From: Chloroflexota bacterium
GTDB taxonomy: Bacteria; Chloroflexota; Anaerolineae; Caldilineales; Caldilineaceae
Assembly: GCA_003451595.1 (NCBI GenBank)
Contig: DMDA01000087.1
Coordinates: forward strand, 39,630-45,098
Reading direction: 5' to 3'
DNA length: 5,469 nt
Shown here: positions 1 through 5,469 of the stretch, piece after piece
Layout: each line of letters starts with the position of its first letter
How positions within the stretch are numbered: the first letter of the stretch is position 1
Program-made: the position numbers and the translations under genes
Notes under the pieces: model-generated
Told to the model about the DNA's origin: nothing
The model's input: the letters and a program-made list of their open reading frames with translations, nothing else
Database searches by the model: none

Positions 1-2
1 CG

Positions 3-494
3 CCAACCAACACCCCAGCGCCACCGACGGCGACGGCAACCAACACCCCAAGCGCCGCCTGGCAACGTTTCTTCTTGGATGACTTTGAGAGTGCGTTCAG
101 CGGCTGGTCGCCTTCCGGCGCAGTGACATGGTACAACGGCGCGCCCAAGTTCGGCGCTTATAGCGTGCGCATGGCGGGCAACGGCGCCTGGATGCAGCGC
201 ACGATCTCTACCGTGGGGCATGCCAATATCGTGGTGCGTGTAGCGATGGGCGCAGAAGCTTTTGAGGCCAGCGAGGCTTTCAAGCTCTTTTGGTGGAATG
301 GCAGCAAGTGGGTGGCGTTGAAGGCGATCTCCAACGGCGCGCCCGAAGAGGACGGTCAACTTCACCTGTTAGATTTTGCTTTGCCTGCTACTGCCGCAAA
401 CCAGGCGAATTTCAAGCTGGCGTTCAATTTGCAGAACAGTGACGCCAACGACTTTGGCTATATTGACAACGTTGAAGTGTGGGGGCTGCCCTGA
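3..494 (+). CDS. C-terminal part of a secreted/surface protein: Pro/Thr linker plus beta-sandwich-like domain (5' partial)
   Basis: This is the 3' end of a gene that begins left of the window; the frame is open from the first complete codon at position 3 and ends with TGA at 492-494, giving 163 visible residues. The first 18 or so are a Pro/Thr/Ala/Asn linker containing TNTP twice and a TATAT stretch, of the kind that separates domains in exported proteins, notably in Chloroflexota. About 140 residues follow, beginning with FFLDDFES and ending with a GYIDNVEVWG strand. The regular hydrophobic/polar alternation, Gly/Asn-rich turns and aromatic residues (for example WWNGSKWVAL) suggest a beta-sandwich or jelly-roll domain, such as those that bind carbohydrate or cap secreted enzymes. 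A TTG at 75 could be read as a start, but the open frame and linker upstream make an internal codon far more likely. The catalytic or main domain lies outside the window, so the overall function is unknown. There is no C-terminal sorting motif or membrane anchor. Confidence 0.8.
   Translation, partial: PTNTPAPPTATATNTPSAAWQRFFLDDFESAFSGWSPSGAVTWYNGAPKFGAYSVRMAGNGAWMQRTISTVGHANIVVRVAMGAEAFEASEAFKLFWWNGSKWVALKAISNGAPEEDGQLHLLDFALPATAANQANFKLAFNLQNSDANDFGYIDNVEVWGLP
6..50 (+). repeat. Short direct repeat encoding the TNTP linker unit
   Basis: The 12-nt stretch accaacacccca occurs at 6-17 and again at 39-50, in the same reading frame and 33 nt (11 codons) apart. It encodes TNTP both times, with a TATA-type stretch between. 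This is the visible end of a low-complexity, coding tandem repeat that probably continues to the left of the window. Confidence 0.7.
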
Positions 495-508
495 ATGGGG
501 ACACAGCC
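484..508 (+). other. Possible hairpin over the stop codon of the first gene
   Basis: GGCTGCCC at 484-491 can pair with GGG at 497-499 and CAGCC at 504-508, leaving a TGAAT loop that contains the stop codon and a 4-nt bulge (500-503) on the 3' side. No T-run follows, so it is not a standard intrinsic terminator. It could slow or partly stop transcription between the secreted-protein gene and the importer genes, or it may be chance. Confidence 0.25.
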
Positions 509-573
509 ATTGATCTGGACGCTGGCGGATGAGTCAGTAGAGATGGGGCGCAACATCAGACTTTCACATAAGC

Positions 574-579
574 AGGAGG
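574..579 (+). promoter_or_regulatory. Ribosome binding site of the binding-protein gene
   Basis: AGGAGG lies 7 nt before the ATG at 587. It is a near-perfect Shine-Dalgarno sequence and fixes the start of the lipoprotein. The 92-nt gap before it (495-586) has no convincing -35/-10 pair that I can see, so whether the importer genes have their own promoter here is open. Confidence 0.85.
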
Positions 580-586
580 AAGAATC

Positions 587-2362
587 ATGCTAACCCACAA
601 ACTTCGTCGACGCGATTTTCTGCGGCTAACCGGTGTAGCGGGCGGCGCTGCATTGTTGGCGGCGTGTCTGCCGCCAGCTGGTCCTGCTGAACCGGCCGGA
701 AGCAGCGCGCCGGCTGTGGCGCTGCCTGCCACGCGCAACGCCGAGGAGTTGCTCAAAGCGGCTGGTGTGCCGCTGCCGGGCAGCCCCAATCACCCAAAGG
801 GCTGGAGGACGTTGCTGCCTGATGTGCCGGAAGGCTATCCGTTGGCGCAGCGCATCACGATCACCACAGCGCGCCCCACCGACTCAGAGGTAGTCTTTCC
901 GCCCGGTGATGACCTGGATAACAACGTTTGGACGCGCATGATTGCTACGCTCTTTGGCATTCAGTTTGTCAACAAGATGACATGGGTGGAAGGGGACGAG
1001 CAGGCGCAAAAGTACAACCTGGCGATGGCTTCGAATGATCTGGCGGATATCATGCAGGATGTGCCTGCCAACATCTTTGCGCAGATGGTCGAGGCCGATA
1101 TGCTGCTGGAACTTGGCCCCATCTGGGATCAATACGCCAGCCCGAAATGGAAAGATGCTGTGGCGCGCGGCGGCGCCTCAGCCTGGCGCGGCTGTACAAT
1201 CAACGGCAAGCGTTACGCTATCCCACATGCGCAGTCCGCCGGGCACGATGACGCTATCCTCTGGGTGCGCAAGGATTGGCTCGACCGGCTTGGCCTCAAC
1301 CCGCCGGAGACCTGGCAGGATGTACATGATGTTGCGGTGGCGTTTGCCCAGGCAAAGCTCGGCGGACCAGACACCTACGGCTTGCTTGCCAACAAAGACT
1401 TCCGCAAATCCTGGTACGGTAGCTTGGATCCGCTGTGGACAGGCTACGGCATCGTGCCGAACTGGACATCCTTTGGCTGGAGTGAAGACGCGAATGGCAA
1501 CCTACGCTACGATGGTGTGCGCCCGGAGGTGAAAGAAGTTCTTGCCATTCTACGCCAGTGGTACGCCGACGGCGTCTTTCGTAAGGACTTCTACGCGATT
1601 GGACCGGATGAGTTGACGCCTGACCTGGCTTCGGGGCGCTGTGGTCTACAATTCAACCCTGTGTGGGGCGCCAACCGCGATTCGATCCAAAACACCGGCG
1701 CCGAGTGGCTCTTCCTGGATGTGCCGGCGGGACCGAAAGGACGTTTCAAGCATACTGATGACCCATGGAACAATGGACGTTTCTGCTGCCCCAAGAACTT
1801 CCAGTACGCCAAAGAGTGGATCGAGATGACCAACTGGCGCATCGAACTTGAAGAAGCAGTCGGCACACGCATGCACGGTTGGGAGGGCATTGACTACGCC
1901 ATCAACGAACAAGGCGAGTATGAGGATCTCGATCCCTACTACAGCTTCTGGACAGTGGGGCCGATCGGGACGCGCACCGGCGGCGTGATCGACCCACACT
2001 TTGAGGCTGAGGAGCTGAATCACAATCTAGAAGCATGGGGCAGGCTGGCGCCCGCAGAGCGTGACGCGTTTCAGGCGGCTATGTTTGGCGACCCGGTGTT
2101 GGAGTTGCGCAATCGCGCCAAGGCTTTCATATTGCAGAAAAACTCGACACAAGGCGTCAGCGACAAGTTTACGGGTCTACCGACGCCGACGATGCTGTCT
2201 GTGTGGTCAGATTTGATTGACCAGGAGAGCGAGGTCTGCCTGTCGATCATCACCGGGCAGAAGTCGATGGAGGCGTTTGATGCCTACGTCGCCAACTGGA
2301 AGGCAAATGGCGGTGAGCAGATCACGGCGGAGGTCAATGAGTGGTGGCAGAAAGTCAAATAG
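587..2362 (+). CDS. Extracellular solute-binding lipoprotein of a carbohydrate ABC importer (LplA/YtcQ/AlgQ-like)
   Basis: This 591-residue protein should be the sugar-capturing subunit of a CUT1-type ABC importer, anchored outside the cytoplasmic membrane. The N-terminus has RRRDFLRL at residues 7-14, matching a twin-arginine signal, then a Gly/Ala-rich hydrophobic stretch and a lipobox LAAC with the acylated cysteine at residue 27, followed by a Pro/Ala/Ser-rich tether. Family-like segments follow: the DDLDNNVWTRMIATLFGI stretch from residue 108, an ILWVRKDWLDRLGLNPPETW stretch in the middle, and DANGNLRYDG (301-310) leading into a helix ending in WYADGVFRKDF, typical of LplA-type proteins. 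LplA-like proteins are usually about 500 residues, so this one is somewhat long. AlgQ-type proteins carry a DxNxN calcium loop after the helix near residue 250; here that point reads AKLGGPDTYGL (256-266), so the loop appears absent (from memory of the family, not an alignment). The two following permease genes support the call. The likely ligand is an oligosaccharide, but its identity is not readable. The start has a strong ribosome binding site. Confidence 0.93.
   Translation: MLTHKLRRRDFLRLTGVAGGAALLAACLPPAGPAEPAGSSAPAVALPATRNAEELLKAAGVPLPGSPNHPKGWRTLLPDVPEGYPLAQRITITTARPTDSEVVFPPGDDLDNNVWTRMIATLFGIQFVNKMTWVEGDEQAQKYNLAMASNDLADIMQDVPANIFAQMVEADMLLELGPIWDQYASPKWKDAVARGGASAWRGCTINGKRYAIPHAQSAGHDDAILWVRKDWLDRLGLNPPETWQDVHDVAVAFAQAKLGGPDTYGLLANKDFRKSWYGSLDPLWTGYGIVPNWTSFGWSEDANGNLRYDGVRPEVKEVLAILRQWYADGVFRKDFYAIGPDELTPDLASGRCGLQFNPVWGANRDSIQNTGAEWLFLDVPAGPKGRFKHTDDPWNNGRFCCPKNFQYAKEWIEMTNWRIELEEAVGTRMHGWEGIDYAINEQGEYEDLDPYYSFWTVGPIGTRTGGVIDPHFEAEELNHNLEAWGRLAPAERDAFQAAMFGDPVLELRNRAKAFILQKNSTQGVSDKFTGLPTPTMLSVWSDLIDQESEVCLSIITGQKSMEAFDAYVANWKANGGEQITAEVNEWWQKVK
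2329..2334 (+). promoter_or_regulatory. Ribosome binding site that supports the GTG start of the first permease
   Basis: GGAGGT sits inside the end of the binding-protein gene, 6 nt before the GTG at 2341. It decides in favour of this start and implies translational coupling. A second candidate is a TTG at 2398 preceded by AAGGTGG (2382-2388); it would shorten the protein by 19 residues without touching the first membrane segment. Confidence 0.7.
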
Positions 2363-3321
2363 GACGCAAGGACGGTGAGCAAAGGTGGGGCGCGTGGTTG
2401 CGCGTCCCCGCCCTTGCCGATCCGAAGACGCGCGCCTACATCTTGCGCAACTGGTCTCTCTATGCCATGCTGGCGCCAACGCTGATCCTGCTGGCAATCT
2501 TTGCCTATTATCCAATGTATGGCGTGGTGATGGCATTTCAGAATTACAACCCAGGGTTGGGCTTTGTGCGCTCGCCCTGGGTAGGATTGGCGAACTTCGA
2601 ACGCCTCTTTGCCTCGCCAGCGTTTCCGCGCGTGATCGGCAACACGCTCATTATCGCGGTCAGCAAGCTGGTCACCGGGCAAATCGTCGCCATTGCACTG
2701 GCGCTGCTCTTCAACGAGATTCGTCATGTGCCCTTCAAGCGCACGATGCAGAATTTGCTCTATATGCCACACTTTCTGTCCTGGGTCGTGTTGGCAGGCA
2801 TTCTGATGGATATTCTGTCGCCGATGGGGCTGGCGGGTAAAGTGCAGCAAGCGCTGGGCATGGAGCCGATCATCTTTCTTGGCAGCAACTTTTGGTTCCG
2901 CCCGGTCTTGGTGGTCACCAACCTGTGGAAGGAGGCTGGCTGGAGCATGATCATTTATCTGGCCGCGCTTCTTGCGATTGACCCCGATCTCTACGAAGCC
3001 GCCGCAATTGACGGCGCCGACCGTTTCCAGCGCATCCGCTACGTGGCAATCCCCGGCATCATGACGACGATCATTTTGCTGGCATGTCTGAATCTGGGCG
3101 ATGTCTTGCAGGCGGGCTTCGAACAGGTCTTCAACCTCTATAACCCAACGGTCTATGAAACTGGTGACATTATCGACACCTACGTTTACCGTATGGGGCT
3201 GGTGCAGGCGCAGTTCGGCGTAGCGGCAGCGGCCGGCCTGTTCAAGTCGGCGATCGGCTTCGTGTTGATTGTCATCTCGTATCGTCTGGCGGATCGCTAT
3301 GCAGGGTATCGAATCTTCTGA
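2341..3321 (+). CDS. lplB: ABC importer permease, LplB-type (first membrane subunit)
   Basis: This 326-residue integral membrane protein is one half of the channel for the oligosaccharide importer. Six hydrophobic segments can be read at roughly 40-62, 101-125, 138-160, 198-214, 240-256 and 301-318. The first contains YYPMYGVVMAFQNYNP, a hallmark of LplB-like permeases, and YMPHFLSWVVLAGI opens the third. The cytoplasmic EAA loop, which docks on the ATPase, is EAAAIDGADRFQRIRYVAIP starting at residue 219, with EAA at 219-221 and DGA near 225; it is intact. The end, RLADRYAGYRIF, matches the usual family C-terminus, so the gene is complete. It overlaps the preceding gene by 22 nt in another frame, as expected for coupled subunits. 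The name lplB is used in the family sense; the substrate need not match that of the Bacillus protein. The exact start is the only real uncertainty (GTG 2341, or TTG 2398). Confidence 0.94.
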   Translation: MVAESQIGRKDGEQRWGAWLRVPALADPKTRAYILRNWSLYAMLAPTLILLAIFAYYPMYGVVMAFQNYNPGLGFVRSPWVGLANFERLFASPAFPRVIGNTLIIAVSKLVTGQIVAIALALLFNEIRHVPFKRTMQNLLYMPHFLSWVVLAGILMDILSPMGLAGKVQQALGMEPIIFLGSNFWFRPVLVVTNLWKEAGWSMIIYLAALLAIDPDLYEAAAIDGADRFQRIRYVAIPGIMTTIILLACLNLGDVLQAGFEQVFNLYNPTVYETGDIIDTYVYRMGLVQAQFGVAAAAGLFKSAIGFVLIVISYRLADRYAGYRIF

Positions 3322-3352
3322 GCTTGCGTTTTCCGACGGGTGGGCGCGCGGC

Positions 3353-3379
3353 GCTATGGCGCACTGGCTGCGGCGTAGC
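3353..3379 (+). other. Imperfect 10-bp hairpin in the gap between the permease genes
   Basis: GCTATGGCGC (3353-3362) can pair with GCGGCGTAGC (3370-3379) around a 7-nt loop ACTGGCT, with one G-U pair and one G-G mismatch. A second small inverted repeat, CTTGC (3391-3395) with GCAAG (3404-3408), follows with an 8-nt loop. Neither is followed by a T-run. Such structures between subunit genes can protect the upstream message or tune relative expression. The assignment rests on hand pairing in a G+C-rich stretch and may be chance. Confidence 0.35.
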
Positions 3380-3422
3380 ACCCTGTGTAACTTGCCCTTT
3401 GCTGCAAGAGCTGGGCGCTATC

Positions 3423-3429
3423 AAGGAGG
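3423..3429 (+). promoter_or_regulatory. Ribosome binding site of the second permease
   Basis: AAGGAGG is a full consensus Shine-Dalgarno sequence 6 nt before the ATG at 3436. It fixes the start and allows efficient independent initiation despite the 114-nt gap after the first permease gene. Confidence 0.88.
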
Positions 3430-3435
3430 CTGCTG

Positions 3436-4314
3436 ATGGTGCGTGAAAAGGACTGGCGCAACACGTTGTTTGACGTGTTCAATCATGTTTTCATCTTGGG
3501 GTTGGGATTGCTGGCTCTGGCGCCGCTGATCAACTTGTTGGCGATCTCGCTGAGCAACAGCGCAGCCGCCATGGGGGGATATGTGACCTTCTGGCCCGTG
3601 AATTTCACCTTCGAGAACTATCTCTCCATCGTCAAGTCGCCCGCAATCTATCGCGCATTTCTGATCTCGGTGGAACGCACCGTATTGGGAACAGCGATCA
3701 GCCTGTTTCTCACCATCATCACCGCCTATCCGCTCTCAAAAAGCGCCCGCGAGTTCAAGGGACGCAATATCTTCATGTGGCTGCTTGTCTTTACGCTGCT
3801 GTTCGAGGGCGGACTGATCCCCTACTTTATGGTGATCCGTAGTCTGGGGTTGCTAAACACCATCTGGGCGCTGATCGTGCCTGGCGTCTCGGCGTGGAGT
3901 GTGATTTTGCTGATGAACTTCTTCCGGGAAGTGCCGCGCGAACTGGAAGAGGCGGCGCTGCTCGACGGCGCGTCGCACTGGCAGACGCTTTGGCGCATTT
4001 ACGTGCCGCTCTCGGTGCCAGCGATTGCCACGCTGGCGCTCTTCGCCGCTGTCTGGCATTGGAACGCCTGGTTCGACGGTATGATTTTCATGACAGACAA
4101 TGCCAACTATCCACTTCAGACCTATCTGCGCACGGTAGTGATCGACCTCAACAGTACGACCATTCAAATGGACGTAACTAAAGTGGATGCACTCTCGCAG
4201 CGAGCGCTGCGCGCCGCCATGATCTTTGTCGCCACTGTGCCGATTATGCTGATCTATCCTTTCCTGCAACGCTACTTCGTGACCGGCATTAAGTTGGGCG
4301 CAGTAAAAGGGTAA
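3436..4314 (+). CDS. ABC importer permease, YtcP/LplC-type (second membrane subunit)
   Basis: This 292-residue protein is the second channel subunit and should pair with the LplB-type protein. Hydrophobic segments lie at roughly 14-38, 76-98, 112-132, 140-162, 193-215 and 262-282. The EAA loop reads EEAALLDGASHWQTLWRIYVPLS with EAA at 172-174 and DGA at 177-179, intact for contact with an ATPase. LFEGGLIPYF near residue 124 and the C-terminal QRYFVTGIKLGAVKG are strong signatures of the YtcP/LplC group of carbohydrate permeases, and the length is normal. The N-terminus VREKDWRNTLFDVFNHVFI is also family-like, which together with the consensus ribosome binding site supports the ATG. No ATPase gene follows; one encoded elsewhere would have to energise the complex. 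Only the transported sugar is unknown. Confidence 0.95.
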   Translation: MVREKDWRNTLFDVFNHVFILGLGLLALAPLINLLAISLSNSAAAMGGYVTFWPVNFTFENYLSIVKSPAIYRAFLISVERTVLGTAISLFLTIITAYPLSKSAREFKGRNIFMWLLVFTLLFEGGLIPYFMVIRSLGLLNTIWALIVPGVSAWSVILLMNFFREVPRELEEAALLDGASHWQTLWRIYVPLSVPAIATLALFAAVWHWNAWFDGMIFMTDNANYPLQTYLRTVVIDLNSTTIQMDVTKVDALSQRALRAAMIFVATVPIMLIYPFLQRYFVTGIKLGAVKG

Positions 4315-4380
4315 GGAAAGGCGAGTTGAGCGCAGCGAGGGGCGCAAACGTACAAGTTGTGGGCGAGAAGAGGATGAATG

Positions 4381-4385
4381 AGGGG
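4381..4385 (+). promoter_or_regulatory. Weak ribosome binding site of the beta-helix gene
   Basis: AGGGG lies 5 nt before the ATG at 4391, within a G-rich stretch. An in-frame TGA at 4379-4381 limits the start to GTG 4385, ATG 4391 or ATG 4406; ATG 4391 has the best-placed purine-rich sequence. The site is poorer than those of the importer genes. Confidence 0.5.
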
Positions 4386-4390
4386 TGGCA

Positions 4391-5469
4391 ATGGCAACCG
4401 CGCAGATGCATCATACACCACATCAGGTGTTCTTTGTTGCACCCGAAGGCAATGACGCCGGTCATGGTTCTTGGGATGACCCCTGGCGGACGATTCAACG
4501 CGCGGCGGATACATTGCGTGCAGGGCAGACGGTGCTGATTCGGGGAGGCGTCTATCGGGAACGCGTCATGCCGCGTCACAGTGGCAGTGCAGGGCAGCCG
4601 ATCCGTTATATCGCCTTCCCCGGCGAGCGGGTGAGCATCGATGGCGCCGGGATCGAGTTGCCGGCGTACACGCCAGTCACGCCACGCTCACCGCTGCCTG
4701 GCCATGATTGGCCCGGCGCGCATATCGGGCACCCACGCTCATTAGGCGGACTGTTTCACCTGGAAGGCGTTGCTCACATCGAAGTGCAGGGGCTGGAGGT
4801 GATCAACGCAGGCCCACATTGCGACAATGCTGGCATCCTCGTCAAAGATTGCAACGACATCGCTGTGGTGGGCAACGTCACCCGTAACACGATGTCATCT
4901 GGCATCGGTGTGTGGCGTTCGCATCGCATCACGCTTGTCGACAACGAAGTGGATCTGGCCTGCAATGACGGTAGTCAGGAGTGCATTACCCTCGCCGGCG
5001 TCGATGATTTTGAGGTTGGTTACAACCACGTGCACCACAGCGGGCCAGGCCGCCAGGGTGGCGAAGGGATCGACATCAAGCACGGTTCGTCGCGCGGGCG
5101 CGTCCATCACAATCACGTCGCATACATCAACCGGCCAGGCATCTACGTCGACGCCTGGAACACGCTTACCCGTGCCATCGAGATCGATCAGAATCTTGTC
5201 CACCATAACGCAGGGGACGGCATCACAGTAGCCTCTGAGGCGGGCGGACTGCTGGAAGATGTTCACATCCATGACAATATCGTTTTCAGTAATGGTTATT
5301 CTGGATTTGTGGTTGGCTGGTACGGCGATGTCGAGCATCAGCCGATTCGTGGCGTCGTGGTTGCCCGCAATTGTTTCTTCGACAATGGTCGGCGCGGCCT
5401 GGGCGGCGGCGTGTGGATCGAAAATCCCGACAGCCAGGAGATTGTGATACGCCATAACCAGCTTTGGAG
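4391..5469 (+). CDS. Right-handed parallel beta-helix protein, candidate intracellular sugar-active enzyme (3' partial)
   Basis: The gene starts at ATG 4391 and stays open to the window edge, giving 359 residues with no stop. The N-terminus FFVAPEGNDAGHGSWDDPWR (14-33), followed by TIQRAADTLRAGQTVLIRGGVYRERV (34-59), is the classic cap and first coil of DUF1565/pectate-lyase-like beta-helices. GQPIRYIAFPGERVSIDG follows, as in many such proteins. From about residue 120 PbH1-type coils repeat, each with an Asn at a turn: N162, N185, N212, N241, N268, N296, N327 and N356, spaced 23-31 residues. EGIDIKHG (225-232) offers acidic and Lys residues of the kind used by lyases of this fold, but no family-specific active site can be assigned. 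The first residues MATAQMHHTPHQ are polar with no hydrophobic signal, so the protein is predicted to be cytoplasmic. It lies 76 nt after the permease gene on the same strand, probably in the same operon, suggesting action on the imported oligosaccharide as a lyase, hydrolase or epimerase. A non-enzymatic binding role cannot be excluded. Confidence 0.88.
   Translation, partial: MATAQMHHTPHQVFFVAPEGNDAGHGSWDDPWRTIQRAADTLRAGQTVLIRGGVYRERVMPRHSGSAGQPIRYIAFPGERVSIDGAGIELPAYTPVTPRSPLPGHDWPGAHIGHPRSLGGLFHLEGVAHIEVQGLEVINAGPHCDNAGILVKDCNDIAVVGNVTRNTMSSGIGVWRSHRITLVDNEVDLACNDGSQECITLAGVDDFEVGYNHVHHSGPGRQGGEGIDIKHGSSRGRVHHNHVAYINRPGIYVDAWNTLTRAIEIDQNLVHHNAGDGITVASEAGGLLEDVHIHDNIVFSNGYSGFVVGWYGDVEHQPIRGVVVARNCFFDNGRRGLGGGVWIENPDSQEIVIRHNQLW

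Noticed and set aside
75..77. TTG as the start of a small 139-residue protein
   Set aside because: The frame is open to the left edge and encodes a linker typical of a larger exported protein; no ribosome binding site precedes the TTG.
510..538. TTGATC as a possible -35 element before the importer genes
   Set aside because: No acceptable -10 hexamer lies 16-18 nt downstream; the sequence there is gtcagt.
1035..1532. A 165-codon + strand open frame inside the binding-protein gene
   Set aside because: It is a second frame of the binding-protein gene, rich in Arg, Ser and Pro, with no domain.
2284..3381. A 365-codon open frame on the minus strand across the first permease gene
   Set aside because: It is antisense to a confidently assigned membrane protein; its product is rich in His, Gln, Arg and Asp with no recognisable domain, as expected for a shadow frame in G+C-rich coding DNA.
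4326..4538. A 70-codon + strand open frame spanning the gap after the second permease
   Set aside because: It overlaps the start of the beta-helix gene in another frame, has no good ribosome binding site, and its product shows no family features.
4827..5231. A 134-codon + strand open frame rich in Ser and Thr
   Set aside because: It is an alternative frame inside the beta-helix gene, low in complexity and without its own ribosome binding site.
4895..5455. A 186-codon open frame on the minus strand at the right end
   Set aside because: It lies opposite the beta-helix gene, whose family motifs and Asn ladder are clear; the antisense product (many Val, Asp and Ala) mirrors the codons of that gene.

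Overview
The window looks like part of a bacterial carbohydrate-uptake locus, with every supported gene on the + strand. The source is probably a member of the Chloroflexota (Anaerolineae or Caldilineae type). This is inferred from the Pro/Thr-rich TNTP/TATAT linker on a secreted protein, the fairly high G+C, the GTG start, and the lipoprotein-type sugar importer. No phylogenetic marker gene is present, so the lineage is a guess.

Layout. Positions 3-494 hold the 3' end of a gene for a large secreted or surface protein: a Pro/Thr linker followed by a terminal beta-sandwich-like domain. After a 92-nt gap comes an import module of three genes. The first, 587-2362, encodes a 591-residue lipoprotein substrate-binding protein of the LplA/YtcQ/AlgQ type with a twin-arginine signal and a lipobox. 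The second, 2341-3321, encodes an LplB-type permease that overlaps the binding-protein gene by 22 nt. The third, 3436-4314, encodes a YtcP/LplC-type permease, separated from the second by a 114-nt gap that could fold into hairpins. After another 76 nt, a gene starting at 4391 runs off the right edge and encodes a right-handed parallel beta-helix protein with no visible signal peptide.

How the genes may work together. The binding protein would capture an oligosaccharide outside the membrane, and the two permeases would form the channel. No ATPase gene is visible, which is common for this importer class because a shared MsmK/UgpC-type ATPase is often encoded elsewhere. The beta-helix protein resembles polysaccharide lyases and related sugar-active proteins in fold. 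Its lack of an export signal fits a role on imported oligosaccharide in the cytoplasm, but its activity and substrate cannot be read from the sequence.

No tRNA, rRNA, CRISPR array, insertion sequence or transposase is apparent. The genes belong to known families. The points most worth following up are the cytoplasmic-looking beta-helix protein with its Asn and His ladders, and the structured gap between the permease genes.
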